A DNA stretch of 64,000 bases from Methylobacterium currus (GTDB lineage: Bacteria > Pseudomonadota > Alphaproteobacteria > Rhizobiales > Beijerinckiaceae): the NCBI RefSeq assembly GCF_003058325.1, contig NZ_CP028844.1, positions 784,001 to 848,000 on the forward strand. Reading direction: 5' to 3'. The translations under genes and the position numbers were made by a program. Shown piece by piece: positions 9,263-16,445 of the stretch; position 1 is the stretch's first letter; each line of letters begins with the position of its first letter. Under the pieces are notes generated by a model. The model was not told the DNA's origin and ran no database searches. It saw nothing but the letters and a program-made list of their open reading frames with translations.

Positions 9263-9780
9263 GCGCCGATCCTCCGACGCAGGAGAAAGGCGCGATGCTG
9301 GCGCGGACCATAGCCGCGCGGCGTTTCGCCAACGGTCATTCGGTTATGGACGTGGCGCCAATGGTCGGGCGAAACGTCGATCGGATCGATGCCGCGCGCC
9401 TCGATGGCGTCGATGAGCTGGAGCATGCGCTCAACCTTCGGCCAGCCATCGACATGCAGCAGGACCTCTGCGCCGGGCGTGACCGTCGGAACGGTCTGGC
9501 ACGCTGCGCCGCGTTCAACCGTGCGCAGGATGTTGAGCCGCGAGAGAACGGTGCCATGCTCGTTCGCCGCCCAGCGCACGAGCGCGAAGACGCTGCCGGG
9601 AGGGAAGAAAAGGATGCGGCGGCGGCGATCGAGGATCTGCTCGCGCCGCTCTCGGCCGAAGCGGACCCAGTGCTCCGTCTGCTTCTCGATCCAGACGAGT
9701 TCGACCTCAGTGAACGCTTCGGGCGGCGGCTCGGCGGCAGCACGGCCGACGCGCGCTGGCGCGGCGACAAGGCCGGTCAT
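9259..9780 (-). CDS. DUF2840 protein
   Basis: This 173-aa protein starts at ATG 9780 (MTGLVAAPARVGRA). The core 'TEVELVWIEKQTEHWVRFGR…REQILDRRRRILFF' followed by 'FALVRWAANEHGT' marks the DUF2840 family, which regularly sits between traF and the parA module in these ICEs. Its function is unknown. It overlaps both neighbours by 4 bp, so it belongs to one translationally coupled operon running from parA to traF. Confidence 0.85.
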   Translation of the reverse strand: MTGLVAAPARVGRAAAEPPPEAFTEVELVWIEKQTEHWVRFGRERREQILDRRRRILFFPPGSVFALVRWAANEHGTVLSRLNILRTVERGAACQTVPTVTPGAEVLLHVDGWPKVERMLQLIDAIEARGIDPIDVSPDHWRHVHNRMTVGETPRGYGPRQHRAFLLRRRIGA

Positions 9781-10031
9781 TGTCCTTCTCCTGACGGGGG
9801 TGGGAATTCGCGCTCGAACAGCGCGCGCAGCATGTCGGCGACGGTCTGGCCGCGCTGAAAGGCGGCAATCTTGATGCGGCCGCGCATGTCGGCGGTGACG
9901 TCTATCGTCAGCCGGGCCGAGTAGTCCTCGGCGGGCTGACCGCGGGCGGCGTGGCGATCGGGCGCCTTGATCCAGCTTTCGGGATCGGCGGGACGCGCTG
10001 CAAAGCTGCGCTTTGGGGACCGTTCGCTCAT
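9777..10031 (-). CDS. Small ribbon-helix-helix partner of ParA
   Basis: This 84-aa basic protein starts at ATG 10031 (MSERSPKRSF). The C-terminal half, 'YSARLTIDVTADMRGRIKIAAFQRGQTVADMLRALFE', is a canonical ribbon-helix-helix fold: a strand then two helices. Its position directly after parA suggests a ParG/Omega-type centromere-binding partition protein rather than a general regulator. It overlaps parA by 4 bp. Confidence 0.78.
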   Translation of the reverse strand: MSERSPKRSFAARPADPESWIKAPDRHAARGQPAEDYSARLTIDVTADMRGRIKIAAFQRGQTVADMLRALFEREFPPPSGEGQ

Positions 10032-10666
10032 GCGCCGATCCTCGCGACTTCCGCCGCGAGCGCGGCGATCTCGCGCGCGCCAGGACAATCCTCGTCCTGC
10101 TCGGCGGCGAGCCGGCCGGTCTGCACGACGTCGGCGAAGACGATGCGTTGGCCGATCGTGGTCGAGAGTAAGGGCGGGTCGTGTTCCGCGAGAGTCTCGG
10201 CGGTCTCACGTGCCAGCACCGTGCGGGCCGCGCAGCGGTTCAGCACGAAGCGGGCGGCGAGCTGCGGCCGATATATGCGCGCCTCGCCGAGCAGCGCGAG
10301 CATTTCGGCGGAGGCCCAGCCGTCGAGCGGCGACGGCTGCACCGGGATCAGCACGAGGTCGGCCGCGAGCAGCGCCGAGCGCATCAACCCGGCAACGCGC
10401 GGTGGACCGTCGATGACGACGTGGTCGGCGTCGCGGGCCAACTCCGGCGCTTCACGGTGGAGCGTGTCGCGGGCCAGGCCCACGACACCGAACAGCCGCT
10501 CCAGCCCCTCCCGGCTGCGCTGCTGCGACCAGTCGAGCGCCGAACCCTGGGGGTCGGCGTCTATCAGCGTGACACGCTGTCCACGGCGAGCCCATTCACC
10601 AGCCAGGTGGAGGGCGAGCGTGGTTTTTCCGACCCCGCCTTTCTGGTTGAGCAACGCGACGATCAT
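10028..10666 (-). CDS. parA: ParA/MinD-type partition ATPase
   Basis: This 212-aa deviant-Walker ATPase has KGGVGKTTLALHLAGEWA at residues 9-26, 'VTLIDADPQGSALDW' and 'DHVVIDGPPR'. It lacks an N-terminal DNA-binding extension, as in small type Ib partition ATPases that pair with RHH proteins. That fits the RHH gene directly downstream. With the adjacent repA and iterons it forms a stability module for the ICE. Confidence 0.93.
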   Translation of the reverse strand: MIVALLNQKGGVGKTTLALHLAGEWARRGQRVTLIDADPQGSALDWSQQRSREGLERLFGVVGLARDTLHREAPELARDADHVVIDGPPRVAGLMRSALLAADLVLIPVQPSPLDGWASAEMLALLGEARIYRPQLAARFVLNRCAARTVLARETAETLAEHDPPLLSTTIGQRIVFADVVQTGRLAAEQDEDCPGAREIAALAAEVARIGA

Positions 10667-10728
10667 GACGGTCTCCCGGCGATCGGGGACTCGTCCACAG
10701 CGGCCGAAAAGCGCGGTCGCGTTAGAAA

Positions 10729-10743
10729 GATTCCGTAGGAATC
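10729..10743. promoter_or_regulatory. Palindrome upstream of parA
   Basis: GATTCC-GTA-GGAATC is a perfect 6-bp dyad in an AT-richer stretch about 60 bp upstream of the parA start. It could be an operator or centromere for the RHH partition protein. This is inference from position only. Confidence 0.35.
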
Positions 10744-10802
10744 TAGGTTAGATAAGTTACGGGGCTCGCAAGCTGCTGATTCAGCGCGAGGATTCGGCGA
10801 TT

Positions 10803-10869
10803 CCGGTCCCCGATAGCACGAGAGTCCGGTCCCCGATGGCACGAGAGTGCCGGTCCCTGATAGCACGAG
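10803..10869. repeat. Three tandem iterons (candidate ICE replication origin)
   Basis: Three near-identical units, CCGGTCCCCGATAGCACGAG and variants, start at 10803, 10826 and 10850 (spacing 23 and 24 bp). Unit 2 has one change (GATGGC) and unit 3 another (CCCTGAT). They lie between the 3' end of repA and the start of parA. A DnaA-box-like TTATCCCCA follows at 10882-10890, inside the end of repA. The arrangement matches iteron origins bound by RepA initiators. Confidence 0.75.
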
Positions 10870-10874
10870 GCGAT

Positions 10875-11765
10875 TCACAGCTTATCCCCAGGGTGAGGTT
10901 TGGTCCGGCGACGACGACGCGGGATGCCGAGGGCATCCGGATCGGTCGGCACGAAGGAGAGGATTTCCGGCCCGCCGAGGCATTGCTCGATGGTCAGGCG
11001 GTAGCCTGGCAGCGGTTGGCGGCGGACGATGTCGCGAAGGTCGTAGGCGAAGTGCTTGAGTGGCGAGAGGCTGCCCGACTTGGCGTGGAGATGCGGGAAA
11101 TCGAAGCTCCAGCCGAACTCCTGCTTGCCGCCGTGCTTGCGCACGAGGCGGTACAGCCAGCGCTCCAGGCCTCCCGTCAGACCGAAATAATTGCGGTCGA
11201 TCGTCAGCACGAGCGCGTCGTCGAGGACGGCGGCGTAGAACCAATCGGGCACGATCAGCTCGAGGCCGAGCGGCCGGCCGCGATGGTCGGCGCGCTCCTT
11301 CCATTCGTTGATCCAGGAGAAGCGGTGCATCCGCCGCTCGGTCGGCTGGCGGATCGAGGTCGCTACCGTCGTCGACTGAAGTCGGTCGAGCGCAGCCTTG
11401 AGGCGGTCGTAGTCGCGCAGCGACACGCCGCGGCCGATGAAGTTGAGGATTTCGTAGGGAGTGGTCGCCATGAGGCGTGACGGCTGCAAGCCGACGTCCC
11501 GCGCCTCGACGATCTGCGAGGCGGCCCAGATCAGGACGTCGGCATCCCAGATTGTCGCCATGCCGTGCTCGGCGACAGCCTCGACACGAATTTTGACCGA
11601 TCCCGCCTTGAAGTCGATCGGCGCCAAGCGCTTCGACTTGGCGAGCGAAAAGAACGGATAGGCCATGAGATCCTGCGCGTCGCGGGGCGCGAGATCGCCC
11701 GGCAGCGCCCGGAACAGATCGAGTTGCGCGCGCTCGCCGCTGTGATGCTGATGACGGGGCGACAT
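10875..11765 (-). CDS. repA: RepA-type replication initiator
   Basis: This 296-aa protein is of the 'replication initiator protein A' family. Typical segments are 'DLMAYPFFSLAKSKR', 'VEAVAEHGMATIWDADVLIWAASQIVEARD', 'GLTGGLERWLYRLVRKHGG' and a C-terminal winged-helix-like region. It is predicted to bind the iterons just downstream (10803-10869) and allow the excised ICE to replicate. It is encoded between the excisionase-like gene and parA, as in ICEs of the ICEMlSym family. Confidence 0.88.
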   Translation of the reverse strand: MSPRHQHHSGERAQLDLFRALPGDLAPRDAQDLMAYPFFSLAKSKRLAPIDFKAGSVKIRVEAVAEHGMATIWDADVLIWAASQIVEARDVGLQPSRLMATTPYEILNFIGRGVSLRDYDRLKAALDRLQSTTVATSIRQPTERRMHRFSWINEWKERADHRGRPLGLELIVPDWFYAAVLDDALVLTIDRNYFGLTGGLERWLYRLVRKHGGKQEFGWSFDFPHLHAKSGSLSPLKHFAYDLRDIVRRQPLPGYRLTIEQCLGGPEILSFVPTDPDALGIPRRRRRTKPHPGDKL

Positions 11766-11774
11766 GCGACCGTC

Positions 11775-12053
11775 TCAGCGCAGTGTGCGGCCTACGGCGA
11801 GCGACGCGGCCTTCTGGGGCTTGGCGGGTGGAACGTTTCCGCTCGGATCGGAGGTCGAGGTGACGAGACCGCGATCTGCCCAGGCTTGAAGGTCGTTTAT
11901 GGAATAAACGACGCGGCCACCCAACTTGCGATAGGTTGGACCAGTGCCATACGTACGGTGCTTTTCAAGGGTGCGCTCCGATAGGCCCAAGAAGCGCGCT
12001 GCTTCCTCGGTCCGCAGGTATCGTGGCGGTAGATTGGCGGCTTCCTCGCCCAT
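11775..12053 (-). CDS. rdfS: RdfS-like excisionase (AlpA/MerR-type HTH)
   Basis: This 92-aa DNA-binding protein contains the winged HTH 'RYLRTEEAARFLGLSERTLEKHRTYGTGPTYRKLGGRVVYSINDLQAWADRG', the standard excisionase/AlpA pattern. It starts the leftward repA-parA-traF block and sits beside an FseA-like activator. In ICEMlSymR7A the equivalent gene, rdfS, is the recombination directionality factor, and FseA switches it on. The name is by synteny; confidence in the fold is higher than in the name. Confidence 0.75.
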   Translation of the reverse strand: MGEEAANLPPRYLRTEEAARFLGLSERTLEKHRTYGTGPTYRKLGGRVVYSINDLQAWADRGLVTSTSDPSGNVPPAKPQKAASLAVGRTLR

Positions 12054-12231
12054 GATCGAACCTCCGTGCTCTCGCGGCGGCCGCTACGGATGAGCGGCGG
12101 CTTGCGGGTACGGTGGCGAAAGAAGGCCGGTCAGTTGTCGTGGAGAGTTGGGGGGAGCCTAATTCCCACACCGTGATCGCATCGTCCGAGGCCGGCGGTC
12201 TGCGGCGCGCCGCATAGCGGGCTGACGCCGG

Positions 12232-13021
12232 TTAGTCGCGGCGGCGGCGATGCCGGAGAAGTTTACGGTAACCACCCTCGATCATGCGTCTAGCTTCGCG
12301 TAGCAGAGACATGATTGCATGTCGGCGCGACGAGGCTTGCCATTCGTCGCGGCTGACATCGTCGATATCGAAGATCACCTTCGCGATCGACTGTTGCGTG
12401 GCGCCATAGCGGAATCCGTCGAATGCCTGGAGCATTCTGCGAGCTCTCGCACGTTGCTGGGCTGTCAATCGCGTGTCTGGCGGCACGGCGCGATGATGAA
12501 GCGTCGCGAGCAGGCGTTCAACCGACTCCAGACGGTCGAAGCCGGTGATGTCGAGCGGGATGACCGCAACCAGCGGTGTGATCGTCGCCGCATCGCCGAT
12601 CTGGATGAGCTGGAGCGATGGGGCGCCAGCGTCATGTACTCTGAAATCTGCGCCGACTGCATCAGATGCAAGCGGCGGCGGTAATATCGCCGCTGTGCTC
12701 GTCGTCGTCGCGAGAAGGTCCGGCGCCGTGTCGAGAATAACAGTGCTGGTATCGTCCGTAGGCGACCAGAGCACGGCAGCGGCCGGCGGCGGATCCAGCG
12801 GATCGACGGGGAAATCGCAACCCCCAACGGAGTCGGAAGTCTTCTAGATCTTGTTCGGGAGAGAGGTCTCGATGGAGGAGCGCCGTGAAGTCACGGTCGT
12901 AGGCGTCATTGCGCCGAAGCCACTCCCAAGCAAGATCAGAAGCGCTCAGTCTATCGACGTGATCATAATTTGCCGAGGCTCGCCACTGAGAGGGATCCGG
13001 CGTCACAGCTTTGCTCCTCAT
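12232..13021 (-). CDS. fseA: FseA-like DUF2285 activator encoded in two frames (+1 frameshift)
   Basis: The first frame (ATG 13021) encodes 'WEWLRRNDAYDRDF' and '…DFRLRWGLRFP'. The protein continues in the +1 frame as 'VDPLDPPPAAAVLWSP' and ends in a DUF2285 domain (DRLESVERLLATLHHR, LQAFDGF, ARRMIEGGYRKLL) at 12232. The joined product is about 262 aa. The join is at TTT CCC C GTC, where tRNA-Pro could slip +1. In ICEMlSymR7A, FseA is made by +1 programmed frameshifting between two DUF2285-family frames and activates rdfS; the syntenic rdfS-like gene lies directly downstream here. A sequencing error or mutation in the CCCC run is the alternative. Confidence 0.7.
12808..12811 (-). other. Putative +1 ribosomal frameshift site (CCCC on the coding strand)
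   Basis: On the minus strand the codons are CGA TTT CCC C|GT CGA. Skipping one C after CCC restores the DUF2285-protein frame (GTC GAT CCG CTG). The frame-0 product would otherwise run to a stop at 12662 as an unrelated Arg/Ala-rich tail. Confidence 0.6.
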
Positions 13022-13122
13022 CGTCTTCCGATCGAGTTCGGACTGACAATGATTACCGTGAGTTGCGTTGCGCGGAAGTCCAGGTTGAAGCAACAGGTGT
13101 TGCTCCCGAGGCATCGCGGGCG

Positions 13123-13389
13123 CTAACGGGCAAGGCTCTCTCTCGCGACTTCGCGGTAGCCGTGCTCGGACATCCAGCGCGCCCGTGCGAGGTGTGTCGC
13201 ATGAACGCGACGGCAACGCTCCGGATCAGCGTCAGGATCGAGGCCGAACAACGTGCGAGTGGCTTCTCTCCAGTCGGCTCCGTCGCGCCATGAATCGATC
13301 AGGCGCAGGTACAAGGCCATATGCGCCCGGTCGTACGGCGTGAGAGCCGATCCCGTTGGTGCTTCATCCTTGAAGTCGTGCGTCGTCAC
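13123..13389 (-). CDS. qseM: QseM-like short DUF2285 protein (putative antiactivator)
   Basis: This 88-aa protein begins at GTG 13389 with GGGGG upstream. 'LTPYDRAHMALYLRLIDSWRDGADWREATRTLFGLD' and 'HLARARWMSEHGYREV' define the short DUF2285 family. In ICEMlSymR7A the homologous small protein QseM binds and blocks both the quorum regulator TraR and the activator FseA. Position between a small XRE gene and the frameshifted DUF2285 gene supports the same role; no TraR or TraI gene lies in this window. Confidence 0.7.
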   Translation of the reverse strand: MTTHDFKDEAPTGSALTPYDRAHMALYLRLIDSWRDGADWREATRTLFGLDPDADPERCRRVHATHLARARWMSEHGYREVARESLAR

Positions 13390-13509
13390 CGCATCCCCCT
13401 GCTGTCCGAAATATCCACTGTGGAGGGATTTGTTAACGATGATCTGACGCCGTTACGAATGCAAGCCGTGTCGCCGGACAATCGCGTCACGGGGGCGATA
13501 TGCCAATAT

Positions 13510-13752
13510 TCAGCGTCGAACCTGGTGATCGACAAGCATGACCCCTACGCCTTGGTCGGAGCTCAAGAAGACGATCCCGTCTCGTTCCAAGGCCCGTCTC
13601 ACCTCGTCGCGCGTGCTTTCGTAGATCCCGAGATTGCTCTCGGATTCCAGTCGCTTGAGTGCGGTGAGGGATACACGGGCCTTGTCCGCGAGCGTCTCCT
13701 GTGTCCAACCCAGCAAAGCGCGTGCGGCCCGCGATTGTCGGGCGGTGATCAT
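13510..13752 (-). CDS. qseC: QseC-like small XRE repressor
   Basis: This 80-aa protein is almost entirely one Cro/C1-type HTH: 'QSRAARALLGWTQETLADKARVSLTALKRLES', followed by a short strand-rich tail. In ICEMlSymR7A, QseC is a small HTH protein that represses qseM and itself. GGAGGT lies 8 bases upstream of ATG 13752. The start codon sits inside a 20-bp palindrome, and an operator-like site lies 44 bp upstream (13796-13810), which suggests autoregulation. Naming is by synteny. Confidence 0.7.
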   Translation of the reverse strand: MITARQSRAARALLGWTQETLADKARVSLTALKRLESESNLGIYESTRDEVRRALERDGIVFLSSDQGVGVMLVDHQVRR

Positions 13753-13763
13753 GCATGATCACC
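13744..13763. promoter_or_regulatory. 20-bp perfect palindrome over the XRE ribosome-binding site and start codon
   Basis: GGTGATCATGCATGATCACC is a perfect palindrome that spans part of the Shine-Dalgarno sequence and the ATG of the qseC-like gene. It could be a repressor operator. As RNA it could fold into a hairpin that hides the start site. Confidence 0.5.
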
Positions 13764-13795
13764 TCCCACTCGGACCTACGCGCACGCCAGAACTA

Positions 13796-13810
13796 CGACT
13801 ATAATAGTCG
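13796..13810. promoter_or_regulatory. ICE operator-like palindrome, copy 1
   Basis: CGACTATAATAGTCG has 7-bp arms around one central base and embeds a TATAAT-like -10. It lies upstream of the XRE gene. The same 15-mer recurs at 30665-30679, and its complement form at 42756-42770. Confidence 0.65.
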
Positions 13811-13899
13811 CTTCATAGCGATATTTCCACCTGAATCGCGCTCTCGGGCCTGCCAGGGAGGCGCTTTCGCGGTGACTGATTCGGTCGCCCTGGACGCCG

Positions 13900-13927
13900 A
13901 AGGCCCCGGCCTTTCGGCCGGGGCCTT
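13900..13927. terminator. Strong hairpin after the second DUF736 gene
   Basis: AAGGCCCCGGCC-TTTC-GGCCGGGGCCTT forms a 12-bp perfect stem with a 4-base loop, 11 bp past the stop of the leftward DUF736 gene. No T-run follows. Confidence 0.65.
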
Positions 13928-13937
13928 GCGCCGGGCG

Positions 13938-14264
13938 TCAGTCCCCCCGGCGCCCGTTGGGGCGGGACCAGATCAGCGAGAAGGTGTCGCTGTCCTCGTC
14001 GTCGAAAAGGTTGGCGTAGATCGGGGCGTTGAAGCTCGGATCGTCCAGCTTGAGGCCCAGGTAGTCGCGGCCCTCGTTGGAGCGCTTGGACCAGGCGGCG
14101 CCGATCTCGGCGCGGCCGACCAGGACCCGGTGGCTGGGGGCGTTCTCGCCGGTGGCGCGCTGGTCCGGGACGATGCGGACGTTCTTGGCCTGGACGCTGA
14201 GGGTAACGATTTCGCCGGTGAACTCGTTCGAGCCGGTCTTCTTGAAGGTGCCGATGGTCGCCAT
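13938..14264 (-). CDS. DUF736 protein (copy 2)
   Basis: This 108-aa protein begins MATIGTFKKTGSNEFTGEI; GGAG precedes ATG 14264. Family marks are 'AEIGAAWSKRSNEGRDYLGLKLDDPSFNAPIYANLF'. It is about as long as copy 1 (8323-8670) but clearly diverged. It is a single-gene unit ended by the hairpin at 13900-13927. Its function is unknown; the family is typical of alphaproteobacterial mobile elements. Confidence 0.88.
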   Translation of the reverse strand: MATIGTFKKTGSNEFTGEIVTLSVQAKNVRIVPDQRATGENAPSHRVLVGRAEIGAAWSKRSNEGRDYLGLKLDDPSFNAPIYANLFDDEDSDTFSLIWSRPNGRRGD

Positions 14265-14827
14265 TGTAAGTCTCCGTTTTCCGTTCCCGAGCCCGCACCA
14301 TTGCGGCCTCGATGGCGATCGGTTGGCCGGAGGCGATCGACGGCGCACCCCGAAGGGGCTTGACAGCTAAGGAGGGCTTTCTTGTCTCGCGAGGAATGAC
14401 GGCGCAGCCGGCAGGGGAAGAAAGTTTGACGCGGCTGTTGCGTCATAGGCGATCGAGGCGAAGCCGGCCTTCGGCCAGATCAGGCCATGAGAGAGGCCGT
14501 TTGGAGCGGTCGCGTGACGGGCAGAAAGGGAGAGATGGCGCCCCGCCGCTGCCGCCAAGATGACATCGCCGCGAACCTCACCGGCGAGCTGTCGTCCTCT
14601 GTCCGGGCCGATCACGGCATCCTGACCCGGCCTGCCTCCGGCGGAAGTCCCCGCATCAACGAATCTCGGTTTCCGCTACGACGGCTGACGCTTCGCCAGC
14701 GCACGCCGTGGGTCGCTCTCAGGGCCGAACGACGATCCGCTTTCCAAGCCCCGCAACCGCCCACTCTCCTGACGGGGACGCCTGCCCCGATCGTCGCCCT
14801 GGTCCGCACCATGAGGCATGGGTGACG
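14265..14827. other. 563-bp gap without a convincing gene
   Basis: It separates DUF736 copy 2 from the membrane protein gene. It must hold the DUF736 promoter. A small hairpin, CCCC-GAA-GGGG, lies at about 14351-14361. A plus-strand open frame at 14487-14825 has no recognisable domain, an Arg/Ser/Pro-biased composition and no clear ribosome-binding site, so it is not called. Confidence 0.5.
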
Positions 14828-15271
14828 TCAGGCCCGCGCAAGGTCTCGGCTGGTGGGGCCGCTGGCCTTTGCCATTCCTGCGACCCGGGCAAAGGCCGTG
14901 ATGCCAACGGCGATGGCCCCGATGACGGAGAAAGTGATCTGCCAAACGTCCGAGGGCATCAGGTGCTTCACGATGCCATGGGTGGCGTGGAAGCCCGCGA
15001 CGGCGGCGGGTGCGACGAATACGATGGCGACGCCGAGCTTCAGCCACATCGGCCTTGCGAAGGTGATGAGGAGCTGCCCGACCGCGAACGTGACGGCCGC
15101 GGCGACCATGCCGACGAGGATCGCGCCGGCAATGCCGGCGCCGGTGCCGTTGGCCCAGGCGCCTGCGGCGAAGCCGACGAAGGCCGGCAGCGCAAAGACG
15201 GCCAGCGTGAACAACAGCCAGCAAAGCACGCCTATGGCCGCGACAGATGCGAGTATTGCGAGGATGATCAT
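14828..15271 (-). CDS. Small multi-spanning membrane protein, function unknown
   Basis: This 147-aa protein starts at ATG 15271 (MIILAILASVAAIGVLCWLL). It has about four to five hydrophobic helices: residues 1-22, 25-45 (with GAWANGTGAGIAGA), 50-70, 78-95 and 110-130. The C-terminus is short and basic. No known family was recognised. The upstream in-frame start was rejected because it lacks a ribosome-binding site and would hide the hydrophobic N-terminus. Confidence 0.7.
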   Translation of the reverse strand: MIILAILASVAAIGVLCWLLFTLAVFALPAFVGFAAGAWANGTGAGIAGAILVGMVAAAVTFAVGQLLITFARPMWLKLGVAIVFVAPAAVAGFHATHGIVKHLMPSDVWQITFSVIGAIAVGITAFARVAGMAKASGPTSRDLARA

Positions 15272-15409
15272 AGTGGTGGCCTCCGTGCCAAAAGGTCTGA
15301 CGGCTGCGCCTGCCACCACCACGGCGCGACCGCACTATAGCTTAAGATCGAGTGCGCCGGGAGCGGAAATCCCGGGGGACTTCCGCTTCGGCGGACGGGG
15401 TTGCCCCGG

Positions 15410-15574
15410 TCAGGCAAAAGGATCGATCTCATGGACAATCGCTGCGGCGTCGCCGTCATATTCGCTGGCGAGCGTGACTGAATGGGTGCCGTCGCCGGCC
15501 TGGAAGATGACGATAGCGGCCATCAGCGAGGTGGCGAGGCTGAAGGCGAAGGCGTTCGCTTGCTTGAGGGACAT
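15410..15574 (-). CDS. Small protein with one membrane helix
   Basis: This 54-aa protein starts at ATG 15574 with AGGAG 9 bases upstream. It begins MSLKQANAFAFSLATSLMAA. A hydrophobic stretch (about residues 9-24) reads as an uncleaved or signal-type helix; the rest is acidic. No family was recognised. The good ribosome-binding site is the main reason to call it. Confidence 0.5.
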   Translation of the reverse strand: MSLKQANAFAFSLATSLMAAIVIFQAGDGTHSVTLASEYDGDAAAIVHEIDPFA

Positions 15575-15792
15575 CGATCCGGCTCCTGTTTCGAGCGGAG
15601 GACCATCCCCCGCTGACAGGCGCCCGAAGTGTCGGACTGGTCGCTGCAATCACCGCGCAGGCGCAGCCGCAGCGGCGGCATGCTCGCATAGCCGACCCTT
15701 TACGGGTTGATGGCGCCAAGCGACCAGTCTGACCAAGGATCAGCGCATAAAAGCGGGTGTGGTGCTCGGCGTCGGGAGCCGGTCCTGTCCCG

Positions 15793-16402
15793 TCAGTCGG
15801 GCAGCACTTGCATTCGCCATGCCGGGGCGTCGCCAATATCGCGGTAGGCATAGTTGATCAGGTCGCGCACCAGCTCGAGCAGTCCGCCGACCGGCAGCCG
15901 TCGAATTGATCGCCATGGGCCATGCCGTTGCGCCGCTGGCTCAGGCTGGGCTTCGCCTCGCCGGTGACGAACCCGATCGCGGTGCCCCCGGTGCGGACGA
16001 TCATCGGAATGTGCGTGTCGGTCAGGCCGTCGGAATCCACCACGTGCTTCAGCAGCGTCGCGAAGGTGCGGCCATTCTTCGGGATCTGGCCGCCGTACCG
16101 GTCCATCGTGGCGAGTGCGAGGGCGATCAGCGCCGCAAGTTCGCCGGCTTTCGCACGTCGCGGTCGACCCATCCCAGGAGGTAGAGTATCTGCGCGCGCG
16201 CGAACTTCGCGCGCACGATGTCCGGAATGCGCTCGTCGATGCTGAGCCCGACGATGAATTTCCGCCATGTCTGCGGATCGTCGAACTGAAGGAACCCGCC
16301 GGGCATTCCCGGCGACGGCCAGGGAATGATGAGCGGTTCGGTGCGCGGCGGAAGATCCAGGTCGAGCTTCAGAGGCTTTTCCTTCGTGATATTCGGCCGC
16401 AT
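15793..16402 (-). pseudogene. Unknown ICE protein broken by two frameshifts
   Basis: Three consecutive frames together give a continuous protein of about 200 aa. It begins at ATG 16402 (MRPNITKEKPLKLDLDLPPR) and reads through 'WRKFIVGLSIDERIPDIVRAKFARAQILYLLGWVDRDV'. Near 16170 it shifts to 'KAGELAALIALALATMDRYGGQIPKNGRTFATLLKHVVDSDGL'. Near 15897 it shifts again to 'LPVGGLLELVRDLINYAYRDIGDAP', ending at TGA 15793. Each segment looks protein-like, so one ancestral gene with two indels is the simplest reading. No function was recognised. Assembly errors remain possible. Confidence 0.65.
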
Positions 16403-16404
16403 AA

Positions 16405-16429
16405 CAATACTCGTGATCGGCAAGTATTG
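16405..16429. promoter_or_regulatory. Inverted repeat just upstream of the broken gene
   Basis: CAATACT and AGTATTG are 7-bp arms separated by 11 bp, starting 3 bp upstream of the 16402 ATG. This is a possible operator or translational hairpin. Confidence 0.35.
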
Positions 16430-16445
16430 CGAAGTCTGACGGCGC

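Noticed and set aside
14487..14825. 112-codon plus-strand frame in the gap after DUF736
   Set aside because: No domain, no convincing start signal, skewed composition; it lies in a gap that more likely holds regulatory DNA.
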